Shown: positions 45,579-54,323, counted from the stretch's first letter. The stretch: DNA of 64,000 bases from Pandoraea sp. ASV26 (GCF_016428915.1 NZ_JAELTP010000011.1:22365-86364), one strand, 5' to 3'. The notes: generated by a model from the letters alone, not told the origin. Numbers and translations: made by a program.

Positions 45579-45680
45579 GACGCTTCACGGCGTGCATGAG
45601 CGAAGGACTTTGCAGCTCTTATTCACTTCGCTTCGCCACGCCATTGCGTTGCCTTCGGGCGGGACTTCGGGAGGTGGGGG

Positions 45681-46766
45681 GTGGGGTATCAGCACGAAAC
45701 GTCGGTGGTGCCGCCGCAGGTCGGGGCCGGAGAGCGCGACAATGTCCGCGACGGCCTGCCCTTGCGGGTCGGGGGTGCATTTCTGGCGCCGACAGTTCCC
45801 GTCTTCGCGGCGGTTGATGGTCTGTGTCCCGCCACGGTTCACCTCAAGCTGGAGGGGCTGAATCCGGTCGGTTCCATCAAGCTCAAGACCGCGCTTCAAC
45901 TGATCGAGGATCTGGAGGCGACGGGTCGCATTCACGCGAACACGCAGATCGTCGAGTCGTCGTCCGGAAACCTCGGGGTGGCGTTGGCGATGGTTTGTGC
46001 GAATCGCGGCTATCGATTCACCTGCGTGACCGATCCCAATACATCGCGTCAGGCCATCCGGGCCATGCAGGCAGCCGGCGCCCGCGTTGTGCGCGTTGAG
46101 CGTCGCGATGCGCAGGGCGGCTATCTCGGGACACGTATTGCGTGGATCCGGGAGCAGGTGGCGCGTAACGCGCAATGGGTGTGGGTGAATCAATATGCCA
46201 ACCCCGCAAACTGGCGTGCGCATTATCGATGGACGGCACCCGAGATCTTCGCGGCGTATCCCGACGTCGATCATCTGTTCATCGGTGCCGGCACGACCGG
46301 CACATTGATGGGGTGCCTGCGCTACGTGCGTGCGCATCGGCTGTCGACCCGTGTGATCGCGGTCGACGCTGCCGGCTCCGTCACGTTTGGCGGTCCGCCG
46401 GGACCACGACGCATTCCGGGCTTGGGGACGAGTTGCCGTCCGCCGCTGTGCGAGCCGCTGAGCGCTGACCCGCCCGACGCCATCGTCTACGTGCCGGAAG
46501 CCGAAACCCTCCGCATGTGTCATGGGTTGGCCGCGCGCGGCTTGCTTGCCGGCGGCTCCACGGGGAGCGTGCTGCGAGCCGTGCAAATGTCGTCGGAGGA
46601 CATCGCTGCCCACGACACGGTGGTCGCCATCGCGCCCGACATGGGCGACAAGTACCTGGACACCCTCTATGACCCCGACTGGGCCGCTGCATGTGCCGAC
46701 GATCTTTCCGGCGCGGTTCGCGGGACATCCCATACCGTCGACACTGTGAGTCCCTCATCGTCATGA
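45681..46766 (+). CDS. sbnA: SbnA-like 2,3-diaminopropionate biosynthesis PLP enzyme
   Basis: A 361-residue fold-type II PLP enzyme strongly resembling Staphylococcus SbnA, which joins O-phospho-L-serine and L-glutamate into N-(1-amino-1-carboxyethyl)glutamate. Matching runs: the PLP lysine K67 in LNPVGSIKLKTA, SSSGNLGVALAMV, GGYLGTRIA, WVNQYANPANW, IAVDAAGSVTFG, LAGGSTGSVLRA and the MGDKYLDTLYD end. It is a cysteine-synthase relative, but these runs favour SbnA over CysK or CysM. The start is a GTG behind GGGAGG. It overlaps the SbnB-like gene by ATGA. It is the first gene after the lux-box-like operator. Confidence 0.88.
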   Translation: MGYQHETSVVPPQVGAGERDNVRDGLPLRVGGAFLAPTVPVFAAVDGLCPATVHLKLEGLNPVGSIKLKTALQLIEDLEATGRIHANTQIVESSSGNLGVALAMVCANRGYRFTCVTDPNTSRQAIRAMQAAGARVVRVERRDAQGGYLGTRIAWIREQVARNAQWVWVNQYANPANWRAHYRWTAPEIFAAYPDVDHLFIGAGTTGTLMGCLRYVRAHRLSTRVIAVDAAGSVTFGGPPGPRRIPGLGTSCRPPLCEPLSADPPDAIVYVPEAETLRMCHGLAARGLLAGGSTGSVLRAVQMSSEDIAAHDTVVAIAPDMGDKYLDTLYDPDWAAACADDLSGAVRGTSHTVDTVSPSSS

Positions 46767-47812
46767 ACGCATTACCGTTACCGCAATTTCGCGTGTTTAC
46801 CGGCGAGCAGATCGACGCTGCCATCGGGGCGGGCAAGTCGGCCGTTCTCGATGCGGTCGAAGCGGCCTATCGCGCCCACGACGCCGGGCGCACGGTGAAT
46901 CCCGAAAGTCAGTTTCTCCGCTTTCCTGACGGACAGCGCAATCGCATCATCGCGTTGCCTGCCCACATTCGTGAGCGCGACGGTGAGGGGGGTGTCACCG
47001 GCATCAAATGGATATCGAGCTTTCCTGAGAACATCGAGCGCGGAATGCCGCGTGCCTCCGCCGTCCTCATTCTGAACGACGCCATGACCGGCTACCCGAT
47101 GGCGTGCATGGAGGCGAGCATCATTAGTGCCGCGCGCACGGCGGCGAGTGCGATCAGCGCCTTGCGCTGTCTCGCGGGCGATGCGCGTGCTGCGAAGGAA
47201 ACGCCCCGGAGAAGCTTGCGTGTGGCGTTCGTTGGCGCGGGCGTTATCGCGCGTCATGTGGCCGAATGTCTGCCGCTCGCGGCGCTGCCGATCGGTGAGG
47301 TGACGGTGCACGACCTGCACAACGATTACGCGGTGTCGCTCGCGAACCGAATCAGGCGCCACCCCGGTTACGAAGCTCGCACGGAGGCGTCGCTCGAGAG
47401 AAGCATCCGCGATTCCGACGTCATTGTGTTCACCACGACGGCGTCTTCACCTTATCTCGACAACCCGGATTGGTTTTCGCACTGCCCCATCGTGCTGCAT
47501 CTCTCGCTGCGCGACCTCGCGCCCGCGATCGTTCTCGCGTCCCACAACGTTGTCGACGACATCGATCATTGTCTGCGCGCGATGACCTCGCTTCATCTCA
47601 CGGAGCTCGACGTCGGACACCGCCGCTTCGTAACGACGTCGCTGCCGCATTTGCTCAGTGGTGGCGAGCCACCGGCGCGTGATCGGCCGATCGTGTTCTC
47701 CCCCTTCGGTCTGGGCATTCTCGACATTGCCGTCGGGCGCTGGGTCTATGAGCAACTGGCCGCGCAGCAGGCGCCTGTTCCCCGATTTTTCTACGATATG
47801 CAACGCGCATGA
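46763..47812 (+). CDS. sbnB: SbnB-like dehydrogenase (ornithine-cyclodeaminase fold)
   Basis: A 349-residue protein of the ornithine cyclodeaminase/mu-crystallin family, most like SbnB, which oxidatively splits the SbnA product into L-2,3-diaminopropionate and 2-oxoglutarate with NAD+. Seen: VTGIKWISSFPENIERGMPRA (substrate loop), the Rossmann loop VAFVGAGVIARHVAE, and ILNDAMTGYPMACMEASIISAARTAA. It follows the SbnA-like gene with a 4-base overlap and is joined the same way to the purA-like gene, so the three are translationally coupled. Together SbnA and SbnB supply diaminopropionate to siderophores and antibiotics; here no NRPS follows. Confidence 0.88.
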   Translation: MNALPLPQFRVFTGEQIDAAIGAGKSAVLDAVEAAYRAHDAGRTVNPESQFLRFPDGQRNRIIALPAHIRERDGEGGVTGIKWISSFPENIERGMPRASAVLILNDAMTGYPMACMEASIISAARTAASAISALRCLAGDARAAKETPRRSLRVAFVGAGVIARHVAECLPLAALPIGEVTVHDLHNDYAVSLANRIRRHPGYEARTEASLERSIRDSDVIVFTTTASSPYLDNPDWFSHCPIVLHLSLRDLAPAIVLASHNVVDDIDHCLRAMTSLHLTELDVGHRRFVTTSLPHLLSGGEPPARDRPIVFSPFGLGILDIAVGRWVYEQLAAQQAPVPRFFYDMQRA

Positions 47813-49278
47813 CCTCTGTCTCCTCCAGCCCCTCGCATCACTCCGCCAACCTCGCTTCGCCGCGCGCCGAAGGCTTCGCCGATGTCCTCGTCGGCCTGCA
47901 ATACGGCGACGAAGGCAAGGCGAAGATCATTGACACCCTCGCGCCAGGGTATGACGTGATCGCCCGCTTCAATGGCGGTGCCAACGCCGGGCATACCATC
48001 GACACGCCCCTCGGACGTATTGCGCTAAAGCAACTGCCGTCCGGCGTATTTCATCCGCACGCAACGCTCTACATCGGGTCGGGGTGCGCCATCAATCCGT
48101 GGAAGCTCGCCGACGAGATCGAGCAATTGCGTGAGATGGGTATCTCCCTCGAAGGCCGGCTGCGCATCAGCGCGCGCGCCGCACTTGTCCAGCCGCACCA
48201 CATCGCAATGGATCGACGCGGTAGCGGCACGATCGGCACGACTGGCAACGGCATCGGGCCGTGCTACGCGGATCGTGCGTTGCGCGTGCGCAATGACACA
48301 CGCGTCAATCTGATGCTGGGCGATCTGCTCAGAAACGAAGCGGACACCGTCGCCTCGATGCGGGATGTGTTCACTCGCATGATCAATGCGGAAGGGGGAA
48401 CGTCGCCCTGGATCGCCGAGATGTCGGACTTGTTGCTGAGTCTGCCGAGCGTCATCGAGACGTTGCGCGGGTACATCGAATCGGATCGCGGATGGCTCGC
48501 GGATCGCGTGAGGAATGGCGCCAACGTGTTGTTCGAAGGCGCGCAGTCGGTGCTGCTCGATGTCGTGGATGGCAGCCAGCCGTATGTCACGTCGAGCCAC
48601 ACGGTGCCGGCTTACGCGTATGTCGGCGGCGATCTTCCACCGAAGTACCACCGTCGAACGATCGGCGTGGCGAAGGCCATCATGTCGCGCGTAGGCCGAG
48701 GTCCGTTCCCTTCGGAGCTGGGGGGCGAGCGTTCGGCGCAGTATTGTCACGACGCCTCGCAGTCGAGCGTTGGCGCAGTGGAAGAGCAGGTGCGCTATTC
48801 CCCGGACGAGCTATTGCGCTCCAACGATCCATTCGATGTCGGCACTGCGCTGCGAATGCTCACGGGCGAGTACGGCACGGGCACGGGGCGGCCGCGTCGG
48901 ATTGGCATGCTTGACCTCGCACAATTGCGAGAGGTCATCAAGGCACACGCGGTCGATTGCGTGTATCTCAACAAGGTGGACTGCCTGGCGCACTATTTTC
49001 ATTCGGCTTATCAGGGCGTGCCGATGCGGGTCCATCGGGATGTGCTGTCCGGCGACACCACGCCGGACGTGTTGATCTACCCCGGACTGAACGAGCGTTC
49101 GCTCGCGCTGGGAAGTGAAGGCACGCTCGATGCCGCCATGCATGGTTTCGTCGACTTCGTCGAGCGGCACATCGGCGCACCGTTAGCGGGGATCGGACTC
49201 GGGCCTGAGCGAGCCAGTCTGGTATCGCTGGCGGCGCATCACCTGGCGCCGGGCACGGCCGCTTCGCCTCATGACTGA
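47809..49278 (+). CDS. Divergent adenylosuccinate synthetase paralogue
   Basis: A 489-residue PurA-family protein (usual length about 430). An N-terminal extension of about 23 residues precedes LQYGDEGKAK (the catalytic Asp of GDEGK is kept). His62 in NAGHT, GTTGNGIGP, the aspartate loop GTGTGRPRR (356-364) and the guanine motif NKVD are also present. Departures from housekeeping PurA: GGHNAGHT has become GGANAGHT, GAQGT has become GAQSV, the IMP-side loop reads DVVDGSQPYVTSSHT, and about 34 residues are inserted near 311-350 just before the aspartate loop. It overlaps its neighbours at both ends. It is either a resistant self-protection copy or a C-N ligase with a new substrate. Confidence 0.85.
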   Translation: MTSVSSSPSHHSANLASPRAEGFADVLVGLQYGDEGKAKIIDTLAPGYDVIARFNGGANAGHTIDTPLGRIALKQLPSGVFHPHATLYIGSGCAINPWKLADEIEQLREMGISLEGRLRISARAALVQPHHIAMDRRGSGTIGTTGNGIGPCYADRALRVRNDTRVNLMLGDLLRNEADTVASMRDVFTRMINAEGGTSPWIAEMSDLLLSLPSVIETLRGYIESDRGWLADRVRNGANVLFEGAQSVLLDVVDGSQPYVTSSHTVPAYAYVGGDLPPKYHRRTIGVAKAIMSRVGRGPFPSELGGERSAQYCHDASQSSVGAVEEQVRYSPDELLRSNDPFDVGTALRMLTGEYGTGTGRPRRIGMLDLAQLREVIKAHAVDCVYLNKVDCLAHYFHSAYQGVPMRVHRDVLSGDTTPDVLIYPGLNERSLALGSEGTLDAAMHGFVDFVERHIGAPLAGIGLGPERASLVSLAAHHLAPGTAASPHD

Positions 49279-50233
49279 TACGGATTTGTCCGGCACCGGC
49301 ACGCACCCTCGCGGCGGTGATGACGCGCGCGACCACGGGCAACGGCCGTGGCGAGACGTTGCGGCCGTTGCCCGTTGTGCGACGGAAGCGCCGTTCCCAC
49401 CGCTGCGACCGGATCAGTTGTTCTTCAATGTGGCGCTGATGCCTTATGCCATGCATTCGCTTGTCTGTGAGCGAGGGCAGGTGGCGCGGCAACAGTTGAG
49501 CGCGCTGCGGTTGACGGACTATCTGAACAAGACGGAGCGTGTCGAGCTGCATATCGTCAACCGGGCCGTCGAGCAGATGCTCGATATCCCGGGCATGACG
49601 TCGGTCAGCCGTGATGATCTGCTGGCCATTTATACGGACGAAGGCTTTCACACGTGGATGATGGAACGCTTCCGCGCGCATCTGCTGAGCCATACGGGAT
49701 ATGCGCTGAAGCAAGGCGCGTCGTTGAGTGTCGTGCGCGTGTTGGCATTGTGCGAGGCCGTACCGGCGCAACGTCGCGGAATGTCGATCGTGGCGGCGGC
49801 ATCCGTCACCGAGACGCTCATCACCGGCACGCTGCGCCGGGCAGCGGCGTGTGACGACATTTATCCACCCGTGCGCGTGCTGCTGGCCGAGCACGCTGCG
49901 GACGAGATGCGTCATCAGGCGGCGTTTGTCCGCTTCGTCAGCGAGTGGGTGCCGTCGCTCTCGCCTGACGAACGCGCGTTTCTCGATGCCCTGCTGCCTG
50001 ACCTGATGATGGCATTTCTCGCGCCCGAACTGCCCGCGTGGCGGGAGCACTTGTGTTCGATAGGGCTCGATGCTGCCGAAGCCGATCTCGTGATCCACGA
50101 GAGTATCGATCCGCTCGAAGTCGGCGTGCAGATGATGGAGGCTGCGCTGGTGCCCCGGCGTCTGTTCGAACGGTTGGGCATGTCATGTGCAGAGCGCTTT
50201 GCACAGCGGGCGAGCCGATGGCGTCCGCCTTGA
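49271..50233 (+). CDS. AurF-type diiron N-oxygenase
   Basis: A 320-residue protein with the signature of the p-aminobenzoate N-oxygenase (AurF) family: two copies of E-x(28-37)-DExxH. The first runs from Glu92 (TERVELHIV) to DEGFH (123-127), the second from Glu181 (SVTETLI) to DEMRH (211-215). AurF-like enzymes use a diiron centre to convert amines to hydroxylamines, nitroso or nitro groups. The likely substrate is an amino group of diaminopropionate or a derivative made by the neighbouring enzymes; this is inference. It overlaps the purA-like gene by 8 bp. 138 bp without an evident promoter separate it from the carbamoyltransferase. Confidence 0.82.
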   Translation: MTDTDLSGTGTHPRGGDDARDHGQRPWRDVAAVARCATEAPFPPLRPDQLFFNVALMPYAMHSLVCERGQVARQQLSALRLTDYLNKTERVELHIVNRAVEQMLDIPGMTSVSRDDLLAIYTDEGFHTWMMERFRAHLLSHTGYALKQGASLSVVRVLALCEAVPAQRRGMSIVAAASVTETLITGTLRRAAACDDIYPPVRVLLAEHAADEMRHQAAFVRFVSEWVPSLSPDERAFLDALLPDLMMAFLAPELPAWREHLCSIGLDAAEADLVIHESIDPLEVGVQMMEAALVPRRLFERLGMSCAERFAQRASRWRPP

Positions 50234-50371
50234 TGAGACGGCGAGGGTGGCAAGCATTGCGCAAGCATTGAGCAGGCATAGCGCTAAAGCCGCCCAGCCG
50301 CTCACATCAACGCCAGCAGACGGCGCGAGGCTGTCTTCGGAGCATCGCTGATATTCGATCAGGAGAGATGT

Positions 50372-51418
50372 GTGACTTGCAACTGGCTAGCCCCCGATTT
50401 GTCGATGAGTGCGCAGGACTATCGCACATTGCTGAGCGCGGCACTGGCTTTCAAGCGGCGATATCCACTGCACACGGAAAGCGCGTTGCGCGGCCGTACG
50501 ATTTACTTTCTCTTCTACAACGCCTCACTACGCACACGCAGCAGCTTTCAGACAGGGCTGTCGCGCATGGGCGGGCATGCCATCGTGCTCGATCCTCAGA
50601 ACGGGATCTATACCCCCGCGCTGCCCGAAGCCGAGATTCCCTATTCGACGGAGCGTGTTGCCGACGTGGCGCGAGTGCTTTCGTCTTATGGCGATGCGAT
50701 TGCCGTTCGCATGTACGGCGCGCCAGCCGGTTGGGTGTACGGTGCGGCACATCGCCATCTTGAAGCGTTTGCACAGTGGAGTCGCGTGCCCATCATCAAC
50801 ATGGAGTGCGACCGCTTTCATCCGTGTCAGGCGCTGGCCGATGTGATGACGATGCGCGAGCAACTGGGAGAACTCGCCGGACGACGGCTTTGCATCAGTT
50901 GGGCGTATTCCGGAAGCTGGCATAAGCCGGTGGCAGTGCCGCAGAGTCTGTTGCTCGCTGCGGTGAAGGCCGGGATGGACGTGACGCTCGCGCATCCGGT
51001 GCCGTTCGGTCTCGATCCGCAAGTGATGCAGGCCGCTACGCAGTTCGCCGAGCGCACGGGGGCGCACATCCGCGTGACTCACGATCTGCGGGATGGCGTG
51101 ACCGATGCGCATGCCGTCTATGCCAAATCATGGTGCAGCCTCGCGCATTTGCCGGAGCGCCACGGCGACGCGGTTGATGAGGCGGCAATGCGCGATACGT
51201 TCGAGCGGTATCGAGACTGGCGCGTCGACGCCGATGTCATGCGACTGGCTGCGCCGGACGCCGGGTATCTGCATTGCCTGCCCGCAGACCGGGGGCAAGA
51301 GGTGACGGACGACGTCATCGATGGTCCGTCGTCGTGGGTCTTCCAGCAAGCCGGGAACCGACTCCACGCGCAGAACGCCGTGATGGCGCATTTGCTGAAT
51401 CCGGGGTGCCTTGCGTGA
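50372..51418 (+). CDS. Ornithine/acetylornithine-type carbamoyltransferase
   Basis: A 348-residue transcarbamylase. The carbamoyl-phosphate loop is ASLRTR (51-56, STRTR type), the second site HPCQ (150-153), and the C-terminal HCLPADRGQEVTDDVIDG is typical of the family. The sequence after the loop (SRMGGHAIVLDPQNGIYTPA) resembles N-acetylornithine and N-succinylornithine carbamoyltransferases more than ArgF. In viomycin and capreomycin pathways a family member makes a ureido group on a diaminopropionate-derived residue, so 3-ureidoalanine is a plausible product here. The start is a GTG behind AGGAGAG. It overlaps the next gene by GTGA. Confidence 0.82.
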   Translation: MTCNWLAPDLSMSAQDYRTLLSAALAFKRRYPLHTESALRGRTIYFLFYNASLRTRSSFQTGLSRMGGHAIVLDPQNGIYTPALPEAEIPYSTERVADVARVLSSYGDAIAVRMYGAPAGWVYGAAHRHLEAFAQWSRVPIINMECDRFHPCQALADVMTMREQLGELAGRRLCISWAYSGSWHKPVAVPQSLLLAAVKAGMDVTLAHPVPFGLDPQVMQAATQFAERTGAHIRVTHDLRDGVTDAHAVYAKSWCSLAHLPERHGDAVDEAAMRDTFERYRDWRVDADVMRLAAPDAGYLHCLPADRGQEVTDDVIDGPSSWVFQQAGNRLHAQNAVMAHLLNPGCLA

Positions 51419-52677
51419 CGTCATGTTTCTCTTATCGCTATACGTGCGTGAGATGCGCTACGCCGCAGTCATGGGGCAAGATTCGTTATCGCTGCCATGT
51501 GTGCGGACAGAATCTGCGGATCCAACGCAAGGCCGCTGAGGATTCTCCATCGGTGGCCGACATCGTGAGCACGTTTCGCGGCCGGGGGATGTGGCGATAC
51601 CGTGCGCTTCTCCCTGTCGAAGCCCGTTGGGGAAGTCGGCTGGTCGTGGGGGGAACGCCGATGGTCGACTGTGGCGACGACGCAGGCGTCTACCTCTGGG
51701 TGAAGGACGAAGCGCGCAACCCAAGCGGATCGCTCAAGGATCGTGCCACCGAAATGGTGCTGGCGGTTGCGAAGCGGGCAGGTTGTACACATACGGTGGG
51801 GGCATCGACAGGCAATGCCGGGGCGTCGCTGGCGTGCATCGCGGCGGCGCAGGGCATGTCGGCTACCGTTGTCGTGCCGGCCAGCACGCCCTTCGTCAAG
51901 CTGGCACAGATTCGCGCATATGGTGCGAGGGTGTGTGAGGTCGATGGAACCTATGACGACGCCTTCGAGATCGCCGAGCGCATGGCCGACGATGCCAGCG
52001 TGTGTTGCCGCAACACGGGCGTCAATCCCTTCACGCGCGAAGGCAAGAAAACGTGCGCGTTCGAGATAGCGGAGGCATTTGACTGGTGCGTGCCGGATTG
52101 GGTGATCGTGCCGACGGGAGACGGCAATATTCTCTCCGGGATCGCGGCGGGATTCCTCGATCTCTACACCTTGGGCATCACGTCTGCCGTGCCGCGCTTG
52201 CTGGCGGCGCAGGCGGATAGCTCGAATAGCATCACGCGAGATTGGCGCGATGACGATGAAGCGACCGCATTGCCTCAGTCTCCTACGCTCGTCAATCCGC
52301 AGACCGTGGCCGACAGCCTGTCGGTGAGCCGTCCCCGCGATCATTTCGCGGCGCTGCACGCGTTGCGCGCAACACGCGGCGCGTGTGTCTCGCTCGACGA
52401 CGCGAGCATTCTCGCCGCATCGCAAACGCTGGCACAGCGCTTCGGCCTGTGGTTCGAACCGTCGACGGCCGCCGGGTATGCCGCGCTACGTGAGTGCATC
52501 GCGACAGGCCGAATCCAGCCCGGTGCGCGCGTGGTGCTGCTTGGCACGGGAACGGGACTGAAAGCCCCGCAGCGCTTTGACAGCGTGGCGCCGGAGCCCC
52601 CGCCGGATTATGCGAATGTCGTCCCCTCGCGCGTGCCTGAAGATCGCCGGCATTTTCGCGGGGAGGGGCAGACGTGA
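51415..52677 (+). CDS. Threonine-synthase-like PLP enzyme with zinc ribbon
   Basis: A 420-residue fold-type II PLP enzyme. The N-terminus has two CxxC pairs (C11/C14 and C27/C30), a zinc ribbon seen in some threonine and cysteate synthases. The PLP lysine is K108 in RNPSGSLKDRAT, with ASTGNAGAS and PTGDGNILSGIAAGF forming the cofactor site. Threonine synthase acts on O-phosphohomoserine; related enzymes replace the phosphate of O-phosphoserine with a nucleophile. Being in this cluster suggests a beta- or gamma-replacement, or an elimination, on a phospho-amino acid rather than threonine supply. It has a GTG start and 4-base overlaps on both sides. Confidence 0.82.
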   Translation: MTSCFSYRYTCVRCATPQSWGKIRYRCHVCGQNLRIQRKAAEDSPSVADIVSTFRGRGMWRYRALLPVEARWGSRLVVGGTPMVDCGDDAGVYLWVKDEARNPSGSLKDRATEMVLAVAKRAGCTHTVGASTGNAGASLACIAAAQGMSATVVVPASTPFVKLAQIRAYGARVCEVDGTYDDAFEIAERMADDASVCCRNTGVNPFTREGKKTCAFEIAEAFDWCVPDWVIVPTGDGNILSGIAAGFLDLYTLGITSAVPRLLAAQADSSNSITRDWRDDDEATALPQSPTLVNPQTVADSLSVSRPRDHFAALHALRATRGACVSLDDASILAASQTLAQRFGLWFEPSTAAGYAALRECIATGRIQPGARVVLLGTGTGLKAPQRFDSVAPEPPPDYANVVPSRVPEDRRHFRGEGQT

Positions 52678-53630
52678 CACGACCACGCATCATCGTGCTT
52701 GGCGCCGGGGTCAGCGGCCTGACGACGGCGGTGACGATGGCATTGACCGGATGCGACGTCGTCATTCACGCCGCGGAAGGGCCGGCGCAGACGACGTCGG
52801 CGCTCGCCGCAGCGATCTGGCATCCGTTTTATCAGGCGCCCGATTTCGTCTATCTCGAACGCGCTCGTCAGACATACGCGACGATGCGCCGGTTGTCGGC
52901 TGATACATCCGCAGGCGTGCTCATGCGAACGCTCACCGAATACTTCCAGCGCGACGCCGGCATGCCGTGGTGGGCCGAGTGCGCCACCGACCTCAAGCGT
53001 CTGCCGGTGGCGGACGTTCCGTCACGTTTTGCGTGCGCTTATCGCATGACCGTGCCCGTAGCGGATACAGCGACCTACCTTCGCTATCTGATGCATATGT
53101 TCCTGGAGCTCGGGGGACATTTCGTGCCGCGGCGTGTCGTCGATCCGGCGTCGCTACTCGACGATGCCGACTACGTTGTGAATTGTTGCGGTTACGGCAG
53201 CCGGCAGTTCGGTGACGGCGAGTTGTCGCTATCGCGCGCCATTGTGCTGCGTGCCAAGCGTGACGCTGCGGTGCGTGGCTGCTTCATCGACGACTCCGAT
53301 CCGTGCGCACCGACATACATCGTGGAACGAGCCGACGACATCGTCCTCGGTGGTACCGCCGACCCGGAGATGACATCGACCGTCATTGGCGAGCGGCAAA
53401 TCGAGGACATCGTGCATCGTTGCACACAACTTTGCGAGGGCGTGGCCGCGTTACGCGTTGTCGAGGCCCGCACCGGATTCCGGCCGATGCGTCGCACGCC
53501 ACGCGTGGCATGCGACGAGCGCCATGCGCGTCTGCTTCATAACTACGGTCATGGGGGAGGAGGCTTCACATTGTCGTGGGGATGCGCGAACGACGTTGTG
53601 CGTCTGGCGGGCATGGCGTCAGCGAACTAA
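52674..53630 (+). CDS. D-amino-acid-oxidase-family FAD enzyme
   Basis: A 318-residue flavoprotein. The FAD loop is IIVLGAGVSGLTTA near the N-terminus; the C-terminal HNYGHGGGGFTLSWGCA is the diagnostic D-amino-acid/D-aspartate oxidase run, and RTGFRPMRR carries the substrate-carboxylate Arg. The reaction would oxidise a C-N bond to an imine with O2 and release peroxide. In this pathway it could oxidise a D- or cyclic amino acid intermediate. The start is a GTG overlapping the previous stop (GTGA). The flavin reductase follows after 48 bp. Confidence 0.84.
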   Translation: MTRPRIIVLGAGVSGLTTAVTMALTGCDVVIHAAEGPAQTTSALAAAIWHPFYQAPDFVYLERARQTYATMRRLSADTSAGVLMRTLTEYFQRDAGMPWWAECATDLKRLPVADVPSRFACAYRMTVPVADTATYLRYLMHMFLELGGHFVPRRVVDPASLLDDADYVVNCCGYGSRQFGDGELSLSRAIVLRAKRDAAVRGCFIDDSDPCAPTYIVERADDIVLGGTADPEMTSTVIGERQIEDIVHRCTQLCEGVAALRVVEARTGFRPMRRTPRVACDERHARLLHNYGHGGGGFTLSWGCANDVVRLAGMASAN

Positions 53631-53678
53631 CCTGTGCCCGCAGACAGCCGGGCAGGCAAGACAACTCTGGGAAGCGAC

Positions 53679-54323
53679 ATGGAACTGGATCCGGCGACGC
53701 TCGACGAAGCGAGCATCTACAACTTCATGATGAGCACGATTCTGCCGCGTCCGATCGCGTGGGTGAGTACGGTGGATGCGCAGGGGCGTCCGAATCTGGC
53801 GCCGTATGCGTATTTCATGGGCGTGTGTTGTGTACCGATGACGGTGTTGTTCTGTCCGGTCGTGCCGCCTGCGCCGAAGCGAAAGAAGGACACGCTGCGT
53901 AATGTCGAAGCGGTGCCCGAGTTCGTCGTGAATGTGGCGAGCGCGTCGTGCATCGACGCCGTGAATCTCTCGGCGGCACCGTTACCGGCTGGAGAGTCTG
54001 AGTTCGATCTTACGGGCGTGACCCCGGTGCCCTCGTCACGGGTGCGCCCGCCACGCGTTCGTGAGGCCGCCGTGTCGTACGAGTGCCGGGTGCGCGACAT
54101 CATCGAGATCAGTGCGGAGCCCGGCGGCGGATGGGTCGTGCTCGGCACGGTGCTGGCTGCCCATGTGGACGACGCATTGCTCGATCCCGTCACCCATCAA
54201 GTGGATTTGCAGGGATTGCGTCCCGTGGGGCGATTGGGTGGGGGATCGTTTGTGAATGCCGCGAGCGATACCTTCACGTTGACGCGCTACAAGACGCTCG
54301 CTGATCTTGCGGCGCGCAAGTGA
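53679..54323 (+). CDS. Flavin-reductase-like FMN-binding protein
   Basis: A 214-residue protein of the flavin reductase-like domain family (PF01613). Marks: RPIAWVSTVDAQGRPNLAPYAYFMGVC near the start, RNVEAVPEFVVNVAS, and a conserved-looking GGGSFVNAAS near the end. Members reduce flavins with NAD(P)H or are FMN oxidoreductases. It could feed electrons to the AurF-like enzyme or act on a pathway intermediate; both are guesses. The ATG at 53679 behind GGGAAG is preferred over an earlier GTG. Its last 50 bp overlap the convergent luxR gene. Confidence 0.82.
   Translation: MELDPATLDEASIYNFMMSTILPRPIAWVSTVDAQGRPNLAPYAYFMGVCCVPMTVLFCPVVPPAPKRKKDTLRNVEAVPEFVVNVASASCIDAVNLSAAPLPAGESEFDLTGVTPVPSSRVRPPRVREAAVSYECRVRDIIEISAEPGGGWVVLGTVLAAHVDDALLDPVTHQVDLQGLRPVGRLGGGSFVNAASDTFTLTRYKTLADLAARK

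Noticed and set aside
45681..46766. Reading the first cluster gene as a housekeeping cysteine synthase (cysK/cysM)
   Set aside because: The runs GGYLGTRIA, WVNQYANPANW and AVDAAGSVTFG match SbnA better, and the coupled next gene is SbnB-like.
46763..47812. Reading the second cluster gene as a proline-forming ornithine cyclodeaminase
   Set aside because: Coupling to an SbnA-like gene and the SbnB-like substrate loop favour the diaminopropionate-forming role; ornithine use cannot be fully excluded.
45681..54323. Siderophore cluster (staphyloferrin B type) because of sbnA and sbnB
   Set aside because: No NIS synthetase, no TonB receptor and no Fur-box-like sequence seen; N-oxygenase and carbamoyltransferase do not fit staphyloferrin B.
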